Source: Spirosoma sp. KUDC1026 (GTDB lineage Bacteria > Bacteroidota > Bacteroidia > Cytophagales > Spirosomataceae). From it: a stretch of DNA of 64,000 nt. The notes under the pieces are model-generated. The model saw only the letters and a program-made list of their open reading frames with translations. It had not been told where the DNA came from and did no database searches. Of the stretch, positions 42,158 to 51,594 are shown piece after piece (the first letter of the stretch is position 1; each line of letters begins with the position of its first letter). The DNA lies in contig NZ_CP056032.1 of the NCBI RefSeq assembly GCF_013375035.1, positions 372,001 through 436,000 on the forward strand, written 5' to 3'. The position numbers and the translations under genes are program-made.

Positions 42158-43660
42158 ATGGGAATTCGCTCGGTCGTAAGTAAGCCATTAGCCAAGTGGG
42201 TTGTTGAGCGGCAACAAACCTGGATGTATGCGCCTGCTCAAACACAGCAACGCTGGCTTCAGCAATTAATTGCTGGTGGAAAGCACACTGTTTTTGGCCG
42301 GGATCACCAGTTGCATGAGGTTCAGACGGTTGACGAATTTCGACAGGCGGTGCCCATCAGAGATTACGAAGGCCTGAAACCATACATCGAACAGATTCTG
42401 GCCGGTGACGAAAACGTGCTCTGGAAAGGCAAGCCGCTTTACTTTGCCAAAACCTCGGGCACTACGTCAGGGACGAAATACATTCCCATTACCCGCGACT
42501 CGATTCCAAATCATATCAATTCTGCCCGCGACGCGCTGCTGAATTATATCCACCAGACCGGCAACAGTGGGTTTCTGGATAAGAAACTGATTTTTTTATC
42601 GGGCAGTCCCGAACTGACGCAGAAGACGGGTATTAACATCGGCCGATTGTCAGGTATTGCGAACCACCACGTACCCGCCTACCTGCGGACGAATCAGCTC
42701 CCCAGCTACGAGACAAACGTTATCGACGATTGGGAAACCAAACTGGAACGGATTATCGACGAAACGCTGACGCAGCCGATGTCGCTGATCTCGGGAATTC
42801 CCCCCTGGGTACAGATGTATTTCGACCGGATTCAGGAACGTACCGGCAAATTGATTAAAGACGTTTTCCCGGATTTTTCGGTCTTCGTGTATGGTGGGGT
42901 AAACTTTGAGCCTTACCGCGCCAAGCTGTTTGAGAGCATTGGCAAACGAGTCGACTCCATTGAAACGTATCCAGCCTCCGAAGGCTTCATTGCTTTTCAG
43001 GATACCCAGGATCAGGAAGGCTTGCTGCTTCTACTGGACAGCGGTATCTTTTTCGAGTTCATCGCTGCCGACGAGTATTTCTCCGAAAACCCACGCCGAC
43101 TAACCATTGATGAGGTTGAACTCGGAAAAAACTACGCGGTCATTATTAACAACAATGCGGGCTTGTGGGGCTACTCGCTGGGCGATACGGTCAAGTTTGT
43201 ATCGCGCGAACCGTACCGTCTGCTGGTAACAGGACGTATTAAACACTTTATTTCGGCCTTCGGCGAGCACGTCATTGGCGAAGAAGTGGAGAAAGCCTTG
43301 CAGTACGCCATGCAGCAACATCCGGAAACAGAAGTCGTTGAGTTCACAGTGGCCCCGATGGTGAGCCCGGCCGAAGGGTTACCCTACCATGAGTGGCTGA
43401 TCGAGTTTGCAACGCCCCCGAACGACGTAACGTCTTTCGGAAAGCACCTCGACGAGCGCTTAGCGAAACTGAACGTCTATTACGACGATCTGATTACAGG
43501 TTCTATCTTGCAACCATTGAAGCTGACCAGTCTGTCGCGCGGGTCATTCCAGCGGTATATGAAATCGCAGGGAAAGCTGGGCGGCCAGAACAAGGTGCCC
43601 CGCCTGGCGAATGACCGCAACATTGCGGAGGGATTGTTGGAGGTTAATCAATCTGTATAG
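42158..43660 (+). CDS. GH3-family acyl-adenylating enzyme (GH3 auxin-responsive promoter family)
   Basis: 500-residue member of the GH3 family, ANL-type enzymes that activate a carboxylic acid with ATP. AKTSGTTSGTKYIPIT (about 107-122) is the phosphate-binding loop, and YPASEGFIAFQ (about 269-279) and LVTGRIKHFISAFGEHV are also conserved. In plants GH3 proteins join amino acids to jasmonate or auxin; the bacterial substrate is unknown. It leads a tightly packed plus-strand run: the MntA gene starts three bases after its stop. Confidence 0.88.
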   Translation: MGIRSVVSKPLAKWVVERQQTWMYAPAQTQQRWLQQLIAGGKHTVFGRDHQLHEVQTVDEFRQAVPIRDYEGLKPYIEQILAGDENVLWKGKPLYFAKTSGTTSGTKYIPITRDSIPNHINSARDALLNYIHQTGNSGFLDKKLIFLSGSPELTQKTGINIGRLSGIANHHVPAYLRTNQLPSYETNVIDDWETKLERIIDETLTQPMSLISGIPPWVQMYFDRIQERTGKLIKDVFPDFSVFVYGGVNFEPYRAKLFESIGKRVDSIETYPASEGFIAFQDTQDQEGLLLLLDSGIFFEFIAADEYFSENPRRLTIDEVELGKNYAVIINNNAGLWGYSLGDTVKFVSREPYRLLVTGRIKHFISAFGEHVIGEEVEKALQYAMQQHPETEVVEFTVAPMVSPAEGLPYHEWLIEFATPPNDVTSFGKHLDERLAKLNVYYDDLITGSILQPLKLTSLSRGSFQRYMKSQGKLGGQNKVPRLANDRNIAEGLLEVNQSV

Positions 43661-43663
43661 CTG

Positions 43664-43975
43664 ATGAAAGCTACTGCCATTACTCGAGATTACATTCTGG
43701 AAACGTTACGCGCCAATCAGGAGCGGCTACGTAACGAATTTGGTATTGAACGGATTGGACTATATGGTAGCTTCGCTCGTAATGAGCAGAATGAAAAGAG
43801 CGACATTGACCTGGTATATCATTTGCAGGATGGCCGTTTTTTGGACCTGCCTGCTCGCGAACGTCTTTATCGAGTATTAAGAAGAAACCTAGGGCAGAAG
43901 CTGGATCTGGTAAACGATAAAGTCATGAACCCTTTCATCAGCTACTACATGCGCAAGGATGTAATTTATGTTTAG
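43664..43975 (+). CDS. mntA: MntA-type nucleotidyltransferase antitoxin
   Basis: 103-residue minimal nucleotidyltransferase. The motif GS-x10-DxD is exact (Gly35-Ser36 ... Asp47-Ile48-Asp49, in GSFARNEQNEKSDID). MntA antitoxins transfer AMP groups onto the HepT toxin tyrosine and so switch it off. It lies three bases after the GH3 gene and overlaps the HepT gene by 8 bp. The pair is inserted in a housekeeping operon between GH3 and dxr. Confidence 0.88.
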   Translation: MKATAITRDYILETLRANQERLRNEFGIERIGLYGSFARNEQNEKSDIDLVYHLQDGRFLDLPARERLYRVLRRNLGQKLDLVNDKVMNPFISYYMRKDVIYV

Positions 43976-44399
43976 CAATCGTAATCTTACGTACATCAGT
44001 ACGCTACTCGAATGTATCGAAAAGATCTTCTTATATAGTGACGGTTTCAACGATGCAACAGAATTTGCTTGGGCAAACGATCAGCTGAATTTTAACGCTG
44101 CTTGGGGCTTACTGTTAGTCGTTGGAGAAGAGTCTAAAAAGATTGATAAAGGGCTTAAAAATATCTATTCCGATATTGCATGGCAGCAGATGGCTGGTAA
44201 GCGTAATTATTTAGCGCATGATTACAGAGGAGTAGATAAAGAACTGGTTTATCAAACCAGCCGCTATAGCCTCACCAAATTAAAAGAAGCGCTGATCCAT
44301 ATGATTGACAGTGTGGATTATGAAGACGGAGCGCTTGCAGAAGCTCTTGACTCTCCTTACTACCAGCACATTCAGTACCTGCGCACCAAACTTAAATGA
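43968..44399 (+). CDS. hepT: HepT-like RNase toxin (DUF86)
   Basis: 143-residue HEPN-domain protein. The active-site motif R-x4-H-x-Y is intact: Arg79, His84 and Tyr86 in RNYLAHDY. HepT toxins are RNases that cut tRNA, and the motif tyrosine is the site AMPylated by MntA. The gene overlaps mntA by 8 bp at its start and dxr by 4 bp at its end (ATGA), so toxin and essential dxr are translationally linked. No sign of decay, unlike the second copy at 63667-63966. Confidence 0.87.
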   Translation: MFSNRNLTYISTLLECIEKIFLYSDGFNDATEFAWANDQLNFNAAWGLLLVVGEESKKIDKGLKNIYSDIAWQQMAGKRNYLAHDYRGVDKELVYQTSRYSLTKLKEALIHMIDSVDYEDGALAEALDSPYYQHIQYLRTKLK

Positions 44400-45568
44400 C
44401 TGATATAAAAAAACGCCATATCGCCATACTTGGCTCAACCGGCTCCATTGGAACGCAGGCCGTTGAGGTAGTAAAAGCTCATCCCGACCAGTTTCAGGTT
44501 GAGGTCCTCACGACGAATAATAATGCCGAGCTGCTCATTCAGCAGGCGGTCGAGCTGAAACCTAACGTAGTGGTTATCTGCAATGGCGATCGCTACGACC
44601 AGGTTTTTTCGGCGCTGGACCCGCTGGGCATCAAAGTGTATTCCGGCATCAATGCCATTGCTTCGGTTGTGCAAATGGATACCGTCGACATTGTGCTGAC
44701 GGCTATGGTTGGCTACGCGGGCCTGCTGCCTACAATCAAAGCGATTGAAGCCGGTAAGGCGATTGCTCTGGCCAATAAAGAAACGCTGGTTGTAGCCGGT
44801 GAACTGATTACTCAGTTGGCGGCTCAGAAAGGCGTCAATATTTTCCCGGTCGATTCAGAGCATTCGGCTATTTTCCAGTGTCTGGTTGGCGAGTTTCACA
44901 ACCCGATCGAAAAGATCATTCTGACGGCGTCGGGTGGACCGTTTCGGGGAAAATCGCGGGAGTTTCTGGCAAACGTAACGAAGGCCCAGGCGCTCAAGCA
45001 TCCTAACTGGACGATGGGTGCTAAAATTACCATCGACTCGGCTACTCTGATGAATAAGGGCCTGGAAGTAATCGAGGCCAAATGGCTCTTCGGTCTGACG
45101 CCGGAGCAAATTGACGTGATCGTTCATCCCCAAAGTATCATTCACTCGCTGGTTCAGTTTGAAGATGGTAGCCTGAAAGCGCAGATGGGGCTGCCCGATA
45201 TGCGACTACCCATTCAGTTTGCGCTGGGTTACCCCAACCGACTGAAATCTGACTTTCCCCGTTTCAATTTCCTGGATTACCCGTCCCTGACATTTGAGCA
45301 GCCGGATCTGAAAACTTTCCGCAACCTGCAACTGGCTTTTGATGCGCTGGCGCAGGGCGGAAACGCTCCCTGTATCATCAACGCAGCCAACGAAATAGCC
45401 GTCGAGGCCTTCCTGCACGATCAGATTGGCTTCCTCGATATTTCCGAAATTATTGAGACTTGCCTACATTCGGTTCCGTTTGTGCAGACACCTGGCTATG
45501 AGGACTACGTGAGCACCGACGAGGCAACCCGCCAGCTGGCTACGGAGCGAATTAAAAGTTTGGTATAA
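44396..45568 (+). CDS. dxr: 1-deoxy-D-xylulose 5-phosphate reductoisomerase
   Basis: 390-residue NADPH-dependent enzyme of the MEP pathway that makes 2-C-methylerythritol 4-phosphate for isoprenoids. The NADPH loop AILGSTGSIGTQ (10-21), LANKETLV, PVDSEHSAIFQ and TIDSATLMNKGLEVIEA are all present. Normal length. Its ATG overlaps the hepT stop. Followed by a tiny ORF and rseP on the same strand; in many bacteria dxr and rseP are neighbours. Confidence 0.97.
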   Translation: MTDIKKRHIAILGSTGSIGTQAVEVVKAHPDQFQVEVLTTNNNAELLIQQAVELKPNVVVICNGDRYDQVFSALDPLGIKVYSGINAIASVVQMDTVDIVLTAMVGYAGLLPTIKAIEAGKAIALANKETLVVAGELITQLAAQKGVNIFPVDSEHSAIFQCLVGEFHNPIEKIILTASGGPFRGKSREFLANVTKAQALKHPNWTMGAKITIDSATLMNKGLEVIEAKWLFGLTPEQIDVIVHPQSIIHSLVQFEDGSLKAQMGLPDMRLPIQFALGYPNRLKSDFPRFNFLDYPSLTFEQPDLKTFRNLQLAFDALAQGGNAPCIINAANEIAVEAFLHDQIGFLDISEIIETCLHSVPFVQTPGYEDYVSTDEATRQLATERIKSLV

Positions 45569-45609
45569 CTGTTTGTACAAGAGGAGACATCCTTAACGTT
45601 TTTAAGTAC

Positions 45610-45690
45610 ATGGACTACTGGGTTTGGTTTATCGTTGGTCTCGCATTGGGCTTCCTTGTGCTCCGGCTGTTCAACCGTCGGTCAAAATAA
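45610..45690 (+). CDS. Putative 26-residue single-pass membrane peptide
   Basis: Short frame ATG...TAA between dxr and rseP, reading MDYWVWFIVGLALGFLVLRL then FNRRSK. One membrane helix (about 3-20) with a basic cytoplasmic tail makes it look like a real small membrane protein rather than chance, but there is no homologue I can name. A GAGGAGA ribosome-binding-like stretch lies about 22 nt upstream, which is further than ideal. Confidence 0.45.
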   Translation: MDYWVWFIVGLALGFLVLRLFNRRSK

Positions 45691-45748
45691 CCCGGCGTCC
45701 GTACATTCATTCATTCGCTTAGCAGCGCATATCACAGGTCAGTAGTAA

Positions 45749-47065
45749 ATGGAAGTTTTAGTTATGGCCGGACAGCTCATTCTGGGTCTGTCCATTCTGG
45801 TAGGATTACATGAGTTAGGCCACTTGCTGGCGGCCAAGGCGTTCGGCATGCGGGTGGAACAATATTATATTGGTTTTCCACCAAAAATCTGGAGTTTCAA
45901 ACGTGGCGAAACGGAATACGGCGTGGGCGCGATCCCGCTTGGCGGCTTTGTCAAGATTTCGGGGATGATCGACGAGTCGCTTGATACGACTCATACGAAT
46001 ACCGAACCACTCCCCTACGAATTTCGAGCGAAACCAGCCTGGCAACGGCTCATTGTTATGCTCGGCGGTATCATTGTCAACGTTATCGTGGGCATCCTGA
46101 TCTTCGTCGTGCTGGCCTACAAAAACGGCAATACGTACCTGGCGGCAAAAGACGCAAAATACGGTATTGTGGCTTATGATCTGGCCAAAAGTATTGGTCT
46201 TCAGACAGGAGACAAAATCGTTAAAGTCAATGGCCGGACAATCACTGATTTTAATGAAATCCGGGGTTCTGATGTCATTCTGGGCGATAACAGCACCTAC
46301 ACCGTCGAGCGGAATGGTAAGCTGATCGATATTGATATTCCCAACGATTTCATCGACAAACTGGCTGATAAGAAAAACGCAGGTCAATTTATCGATCCCG
46401 TCGAGCCTTTCAAAGTTCGAGAAGTAGCACCGGGGCAGCCAGCGGACAAAGCCGGCCTAGAAGCGGGTGATGTGATTACGAGTGTCAACGGCAAGCCCGT
46501 TCGGTTCTACCACGAGTTCGTCGACCTGGTGAAACCATTGAAAAACAAACCCATCACACTTGGTATCAATCGTAACGGGCAGGCCAAGTCACTAAACCTG
46601 ACGACTACCGAAGACGGTACGATTGGTTTCTACGCGGAATTTCTGCTCCCCGTGACGAAAGAAGATTACACCTTTGGACAGGCAATTTCCATTGGTACCG
46701 AGAAAGCGTTCAGCGTTGTATATGACAACATTAAAGGCTTTGGCAAGATTTTCCGGGGTGAAGTGTCGGCTTCTAAGGCCTTGAGCGGTCCGATTGGCAT
46801 TGCGCAGAACCTGTTTGGCGGCATCTGGGTCTGGGATCGTTTCTGGACCGTAACGGGCCTGCTGTCGATGGCTCTTGCTTTCATGAACGCCCTGCCAATT
46901 CCCGCCCTGGATGGTGGCCACGCTACGATCCTAGGGTACGAAATCATTTCAGGCCGCAAGCCATCCGATCGGTTTCTGGAAGGAGCTCAACGGGTGGGTA
47001 TGGTCATTTTGCTGGGGCTGATGGCCTTTGCGATTTTTAATGATGTATTCAAAGCTGTTTTTTAA
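45749..47065 (+). CDS. rseP: RIP site-2 metalloprotease RseP
   Basis: 438-residue intramembrane zinc protease that cuts anti-sigma factors and leftover signal peptides. The zinc motif HELGH (His21, Glu22, His25) lies in TM1 and the third ligand is in LDGGH (Asp388) of the C-terminal half. A PDZ domain is visible around 215-285 (APGQPADKAGLEAGDVITSVNG), with a weaker one before it. Normal length. The next gene starts inside its last codons, showing translational coupling. Confidence 0.95.
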   Translation: MEVLVMAGQLILGLSILVGLHELGHLLAAKAFGMRVEQYYIGFPPKIWSFKRGETEYGVGAIPLGGFVKISGMIDESLDTTHTNTEPLPYEFRAKPAWQRLIVMLGGIIVNVIVGILIFVVLAYKNGNTYLAAKDAKYGIVAYDLAKSIGLQTGDKIVKVNGRTITDFNEIRGSDVILGDNSTYTVERNGKLIDIDIPNDFIDKLADKKNAGQFIDPVEPFKVREVAPGQPADKAGLEAGDVITSVNGKPVRFYHEFVDLVKPLKNKPITLGINRNGQAKSLNLTTTEDGTIGFYAEFLLPVTKEDYTFGQAISIGTEKAFSVVYDNIKGFGKIFRGEVSASKALSGPIGIAQNLFGGIWVWDRFWTVTGLLSMALAFMNALPIPALDGGHATILGYEIISGRKPSDRFLEGAQRVGMVILLGLMAFAIFNDVFKAVF

Positions 47066-47576
47066 GTTGAGACAACACAGTCTTTTGTCGGTTGTTTTTA
47101 TAGCAGTGGCCGGTTGCCTGATGGGCAGTCGGCCGCTGACGCTTCATGACTTTCACGCCAGCGTTACGCAGATGCAGTACAATCCGCAGGAAAAGGCGTT
47201 TGAAATCAGCATTCGCATCTTCACCGACGATCTGGAAAAGACACTGACGAAAGAGACTGGAAAAGCGGTAGATATGTCATCGAAAATAAAAAATGACGAT
47301 CTGCTGGAAAAATATGTTCGTGCTCATTTTACCTACCTGAATCCTCAGCGACAGGTAAAGCCTTTCAATTACGTTGGTCACGAAGTAGAAGACGACGCTA
47401 ACTGGATTTACCTGGAAATGCCCTACAACGAACCGTTCCAAGGCGGAGTAATGCGCCAGAACGTACTGATGGAGATGTTCGACGACCAGGTTAATATGGT
47501 AAATCTACAATACCAGGGACAGAAGAAAACGTTTGTCTTCCGAAAGAACCAGCCAATTCAGGCTATTTCGCTCTAA
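47040..47576 (+). CDS. DUF6702 family exported protein
   Basis: 178-residue protein. The N-terminus is hydrophobic (about 15-32, signal peptide or anchor), followed by SRPLTLHDFHASVTQMQYNPQEKAFEISIRIFTDDLEKTL, characteristic of DUF6702. The function is unknown. The start is ATG 47040 (or the next ATG at 47043), within the last 26 bases of rseP. It closes the operon that began with GH3. Confidence 0.8.
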   Translation: MMYSKLFFKLRQHSLLSVVFIAVAGCLMGSRPLTLHDFHASVTQMQYNPQEKAFEISIRIFTDDLEKTLTKETGKAVDMSSKIKNDDLLEKYVRAHFTYLNPQRQVKPFNYVGHEVEDDANWIYLEMPYNEPFQGGVMRQNVLMEMFDDQVNMVNLQYQGQKKTFVFRKNQPIQAISL

Positions 47577-47757
47577 ATAATAAATTTATTTAGCCATAAA
47601 GTGCCAGGGGCTGTTATTTTGTATTAACCAGACGTAAACTCGCTTTACGGCATCTCTAGTAAGACTGGCATGGGTCTTGCGCCTACTATATCTCCTTGCC
47701 CCTCAATACATTTAATTCCCACAATGCCTTGAAAGCTGTCAGTTTGGCAGAGTTCTT

Positions 47758-50262
47758 ATGAGTTTAGACAAAGATTTAGCAACCCGTTTATTACTGGCAG
47801 ATTTCGATTCGGACAATCTGGAGATTGTACCATTAGGGTCGCCAGAGGGTATAGATGAAGATTACGAATTACCAGCCAACCTGCCTATCCTTCCGGTTCG
47901 TAACACCGTATTGTTTCCTGGCATGGTTATTCCCGTTACGGTTGGTCGGGCCAAATCAATCCGGTTGGTCAAAAAAGCCTACAAAGGCAACCGCATTATC
48001 GGCGTGGTAGCTCAGCTGAATCAGCAGAAAGATGAGCCTACGGCAGACGATTTATACCAGTTCGGCACGGTAGCATACATCATTAAAATGATTACGCTGC
48101 CCGATGGCAATATTACGATTATTATTCAGGGAAAAAAGCGGTTCGAAATTGAACAGATTACGCAGGAAGAACCGTATCTGACGGCGCAGGTACGCCAGAT
48201 TGACGATAGTTTCCCGAACGTTAACAAAAAGGAAGGTAAAGCGCTGCTTCAGTCACTGAAAGATGCTGCGTATAAAACGCTTCGCCTGAATCCCGAAATT
48301 CCACAGGAAGCCCGTATCGCGCTCGATAATATTGAAAGCCCGACCTTCCTGCTGCATTTCCTGTCGTCGAACCTTAGCGCCGATGTGGCCGATAAGCAGC
48401 GACTGCTGGAAACGGTTGATGGCAGTCAGCAGGCGAACCTTCTGCTGGAGTATATGCTCCGTGAAGTACAGCTGCTGGAACTGAAGCGGGAAATTCAGTC
48501 GAAAGCTTCGTCAGATCTCGATCAGCAACAGCGCGATTACTACCTGCGTCAGCAGATGAAGGTTCTGCAGGACGAGCTGGGTATTGATGCTCCCGACCGG
48601 GACCTAGATGAACTACGCATGAAAGCCGACCGCAAGAAGTGGTCGCCGGAGGTGCGGGCTCATTTTGATAAGGAGCTGAATAAGCTGCAACGCATCAATC
48701 CGATGGCACCGGAATACCCGGTTACGATGAATTATATCGAACTGATGGTAGACCTGCCCTGGAACGAATTCACGAAGGATAACTTCGATCTGAAACGGGC
48801 CCAGAAAATTCTGGATGCCGATCACTTTGGTCTAGACAAGGTAAAGGAACGAATCATCGAGTACTTGGCCGTCCTGAAGCTGAAGAACGATATGAAGGCC
48901 CCAATCCTTTGCCTATATGGTCCTCCAGGGGTGGGTAAAACCTCGCTGGGGAAATCCATTGCCAAGGCACTAGGCCGGAAATATAGCCGGATGGCGCTGG
49001 GTGGTGTGCATGACGAAGCCGAAATTCGGGGCCACCGCAAAACGTATATCGGCGCTATGCCGGGTAAGATCATTCAAAACATCCGCAAATGCGGTACCGC
49101 CAACCCGGTGTTCATTCTGGATGAGATTGATAAGGTAAGCTCGGACTTTCGGGGTGACCCATCGTCGGCACTGCTGGAAGTACTAGACCCCGAGCAGAAC
49201 TCGACGTTTATGGACAACTACCTCGAAACGGAGTTCGATCTGTCGCGGGTACTGTTCATTGCTACGGCAAACTCACTCGATACCATCCACCCCGCTCTGC
49301 GCGACCGGATGGAAATTATTGATATTACAGGGTATACCGTCGAAGAGAAAGTACAGATCAGCAAAAAATACCTGATTCCCAAGCAACGGAAAGATCACGG
49401 CCTGAAAACTAAGGATCTTCAGTTTGAAGACAAAGCTGTATTGCGGATCATCGAGGGCTATACCCGTGAGTCGGGCGTTCGGAATCTGGAGCAGAAAATA
49501 GGCACGACGATTCGAAAAGTGGCCAAATCCATTGCGATGGATGAGGAATACAACCACACAATTAAAGCCTCCGACATCCCCAAAATGCTGGGCGCCGAGA
49601 TTTTCGACAAGGAACTCTATGCCGAGGATGATATCGCTGGTATCGTTACGGGGCTGGCCTGGACACAGGTGGGCGGAGAAATTCTGCTGATTGAGTCGAG
49701 CTTGAGCCGGGGCAAAGGCGTTCTAACATTGTCCGGTCAACTGGGCGACGTCATGAAAGAATCGGCCGTAACGGCATTGTCGTACCTGAAAGCGCATGCC
49801 GATGACCTGGGAATCGACTACCGTATCTTTAGCTATTACGACCTGCACATTCACATTCCGGCCGGTGCTGTGCCTAAAGATGGCCCGTCTGCGGGAATTA
49901 CGATGCTAACATCGATGGCCTCGATTTATACGCAGCGGAAAGTTAAGACTTACTTGGCGATGACCGGAGAAATCACGCTACGTGGCAAAGTGCTACCCGT
50001 TGGTGGTATCAAAGAAAAGATTCTGGCAGCTAACCGGGCGGGAATCCGGGAAATCGTTTTGTGCTCAAAAAACCGGAAGGATATCGAAGAGATCAACCAG
50101 GCTTACATTAAGAATCTCTCGTTCCACTACGTCGATACCGTCGATCAGGTGATAGAAGCAGCACTTCTGCCCGGTCAGGTAGGCAAACCGATGAAGTTTG
50201 TGCTACCCGACGAGGAGTCAATGCATCGGAAAGAACAGCGCGAAGCCGAGCGCGTCTATTAA
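47758..50262 (+). CDS. lon: ATP-dependent protease La (Lon)
   Basis: 834-residue ATP-dependent protease that degrades damaged and regulatory proteins. N-terminal LON substrate-binding domain (about 40-245, [14 protein letters not shown]), AAA+ module with Walker A GPPGVGKT (about 388-395), and protease domain with the catalytic dyad Ser711 ([10 protein letters not shown]) and Lys754 (GGIKEKIL), spaced 43 residues as in E. coli Lon. Slightly longer than E. coli Lon. Monocistronic with a terminator at 50273-50349. Confidence 0.97.
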   Translation: MSLDKDLATRLLLADFDSDNLEIVPLGSPEGIDEDYELPANLPILPVRNTVLFPGMVIPVTVGRAKSIRLVKKAYKGNRIIGVVAQLNQQKDEPTADDLYQFGTVAYIIKMITLPDGNITIIIQGKKRFEIEQITQEEPYLTAQVRQIDDSFPNVNKKEGKALLQSLKDAAYKTLRLNPEIPQEARIALDNIESPTFLLHFLSSNLSADVADKQRLLETVDGSQQANLLLEYMLREVQLLELKREIQSKASSDLDQQQRDYYLRQQMKVLQDELGIDAPDRDLDELRMKADRKKWSPEVRAHFDKELNKLQRINPMAPEYPVTMNYIELMVDLPWNEFTKDNFDLKRAQKILDADHFGLDKVKERIIEYLAVLKLKNDMKAPILCLYGPPGVGKTSLGKSIAKALGRKYSRMALGGVHDEAEIRGHRKTYIGAMPGKIIQNIRKCGTANPVFILDEIDKVSSDFRGDPSSALLEVLDPEQNSTFMDNYLETEFDLSRVLFIATANSLDTIHPALRDRMEIIDITGYTVEEKVQISKKYLIPKQRKDHGLKTKDLQFEDKAVLRIIEGYTRESGVRNLEQKIGTTIRKVAKSIAMDEEYNHTIKASDIPKMLGAEIFDKELYAEDDIAGIVTGLAWTQVGGEILLIESSLSRGKGVLTLSGQLGDVMKESAVTALSYLKAHADDLGIDYRIFSYYDLHIHIPAGAVPKDGPSAGITMLTSMASIYTQRKVKTYLAMTGEITLRGKVLPVGGIKEKILAANRAGIREIVLCSKNRKDIEEINQAYIKNLSFHYVDTVDQVIEAALLPGQVGKPMKFVLPDEESMHRKEQREAERVY

Positions 50263-50272
50263 TCAAATTCAG

Positions 50273-50349
50273 AAACGCGGATTCAGAAAATTTACCGATC
50301 AGGGCGAAGCAATTCGTTTTGAGTAGTAGATGACTGAATCCGCGTTTTT
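50273..50349 (+). terminator. Intrinsic terminator after lon (long loop)
   Basis: Perfect 14-bp stem AAACGCGGATTCAG (50273-50286) with its complement (50334-50347) ending in a T-run; the loop is 47 nt. It starts 10 bp after the lon stop and ends 12 bp before the next gene. Confidence 0.8.
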
Positions 50350-50361
50350 ATAGTTACGCCT

Positions 50362-51576
50362 ATGCTCGACTTTCCCAAACTCTCGGCCGACTATCAGCAG
50401 GCGCTGCTGCGTCAGGTGGTTCCGTTTGGGCTAAATCACAGCCGAGACGAGCTGTGCGGTGGTTATTTCGATACGCTGACCGCAACGGGCGAGGTTATTG
50501 AAAGCGATAAGTCCGTTGCGTTGCAGGCCCAGCAGGTCTGGGCGTTTGCTTGGCTGTATAATACCCTCGACGCACAGCCAGGATGGCTGAGCCACGCCCG
50601 TTATGGAGCCGAGTTCTTAAGTCAGTTTGCCCACGATCAGACACTGGCTTGCTACGCCGAGCTGGACCGGCGGGGGCGTCCGGTAGCACCGGCCCTTAAC
50701 GGGCTACCCGACTCGTTTACGGCCCTGGCCTATACCGAGCTTTATCGCGCCACCAGCGAGGACGAGTGGGCTATGCTGGCGAAACAACTCTACACCGGAT
50801 TACGTAACCGCTGGCAGTCTGCTCGTTTGGAGTCAGCGCCGGGTGGCTTTCGGGATGGTCGGTGGCTGGAGGAAGCAACGGCTCAGCTGAAGGTGACACT
50901 GGAGATGAAATCGCTGCTCGCCGAAGATGTCTGGAAAGAAGACGTTCAGCAGGCGATGGATACGCTGTTACACACATTTCTGGACCGACGAACGGGCCTG
51001 CTACGTAATTATGTGTTGTCAGACGGCGGCTTCGTCAATACTCCCAAGGGGCGCCGGTTAAACGTAGGCCTCATCTGTCAGACGGCCAGTTACCTACTCG
51101 ATCTGTGTAAAACTGATTATCAATCCGTTGCCGCAAATCGCAAACTGGCAACGCAGGTAGTAGACTGGTGCCTGCACATCTGCGAGCTGGCCTGGAGTGA
51201 ATCGACCGGTGGACTAAACACGTATGTCGACTTCAAGAACCAGCCAGCTCCGGAAATCGGTACTCAATACAAATGGGCCTGGATACAGCTTGAGGCCCTT
51301 TCGGCGTTGATAAAAGGATATACGCAAACGGCAAATCAAGATTGCCTTAAGTGGTTCAAGCGGGTACACGAATATACCTTTCAGCATTTTCCGGACGTAC
51401 AGCATGTTGGCTGGCATCAGGTAGTCGATCATAACGCCCAACCAGCTCTGCCGACTAAAGCTACGTCTGACCTTGGTTTCTATTCCCAGATCAAGTGTCT
51501 GGCCGAAACGGCCCAGACGCTGACAACCTGTAAGCAGGTTCGTCAGTCCAGGCCGTTTTCCCGGTTCGGGACCTAA
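50362..51576 (+). CDS. AGE-family sugar epimerase/isomerase (N-acylglucosamine 2-epimerase type)
   Basis: 404-residue (alpha/alpha)6-barrel protein of the AGE family. Blocks CGGYFDTLTATGEV, QQVWAFAWLYN, TLEMKSLLAED and GTQYKWAWIQLEAL are typical. The family epimerises N-acyl-glucosamine to N-acyl-mannosamine or isomerises free sugars such as cellobiose or mannose; the exact reaction cannot be called. It is convergent with murQ (18-bp gap, no terminator), hinting at a link to amino-sugar recycling. Confidence 0.85.
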   Translation: MLDFPKLSADYQQALLRQVVPFGLNHSRDELCGGYFDTLTATGEVIESDKSVALQAQQVWAFAWLYNTLDAQPGWLSHARYGAEFLSQFAHDQTLACYAELDRRGRPVAPALNGLPDSFTALAYTELYRATSEDEWAMLAKQLYTGLRNRWQSARLESAPGGFRDGRWLEEATAQLKVTLEMKSLLAEDVWKEDVQQAMDTLLHTFLDRRTGLLRNYVLSDGGFVNTPKGRRLNVGLICQTASYLLDLCKTDYQSVAANRKLATQVVDWCLHICELAWSESTGGLNTYVDFKNQPAPEIGTQYKWAWIQLEALSALIKGYTQTANQDCLKWFKRVHEYTFQHFPDVQHVGWHQVVDHNAQPALPTKATSDLGFYSQIKCLAETAQTLTTCKQVRQSRPFSRFGT

Positions 51577-51594
51577 GCCAGTCAATACTTTCGA

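Noticed and set aside
41979..42179. Plus-strand frame of 66 residues upstream of GH3
   Set aside because: It overlaps the mreB promoter and the GH3 start, has no recognisable domain and looks like chance.
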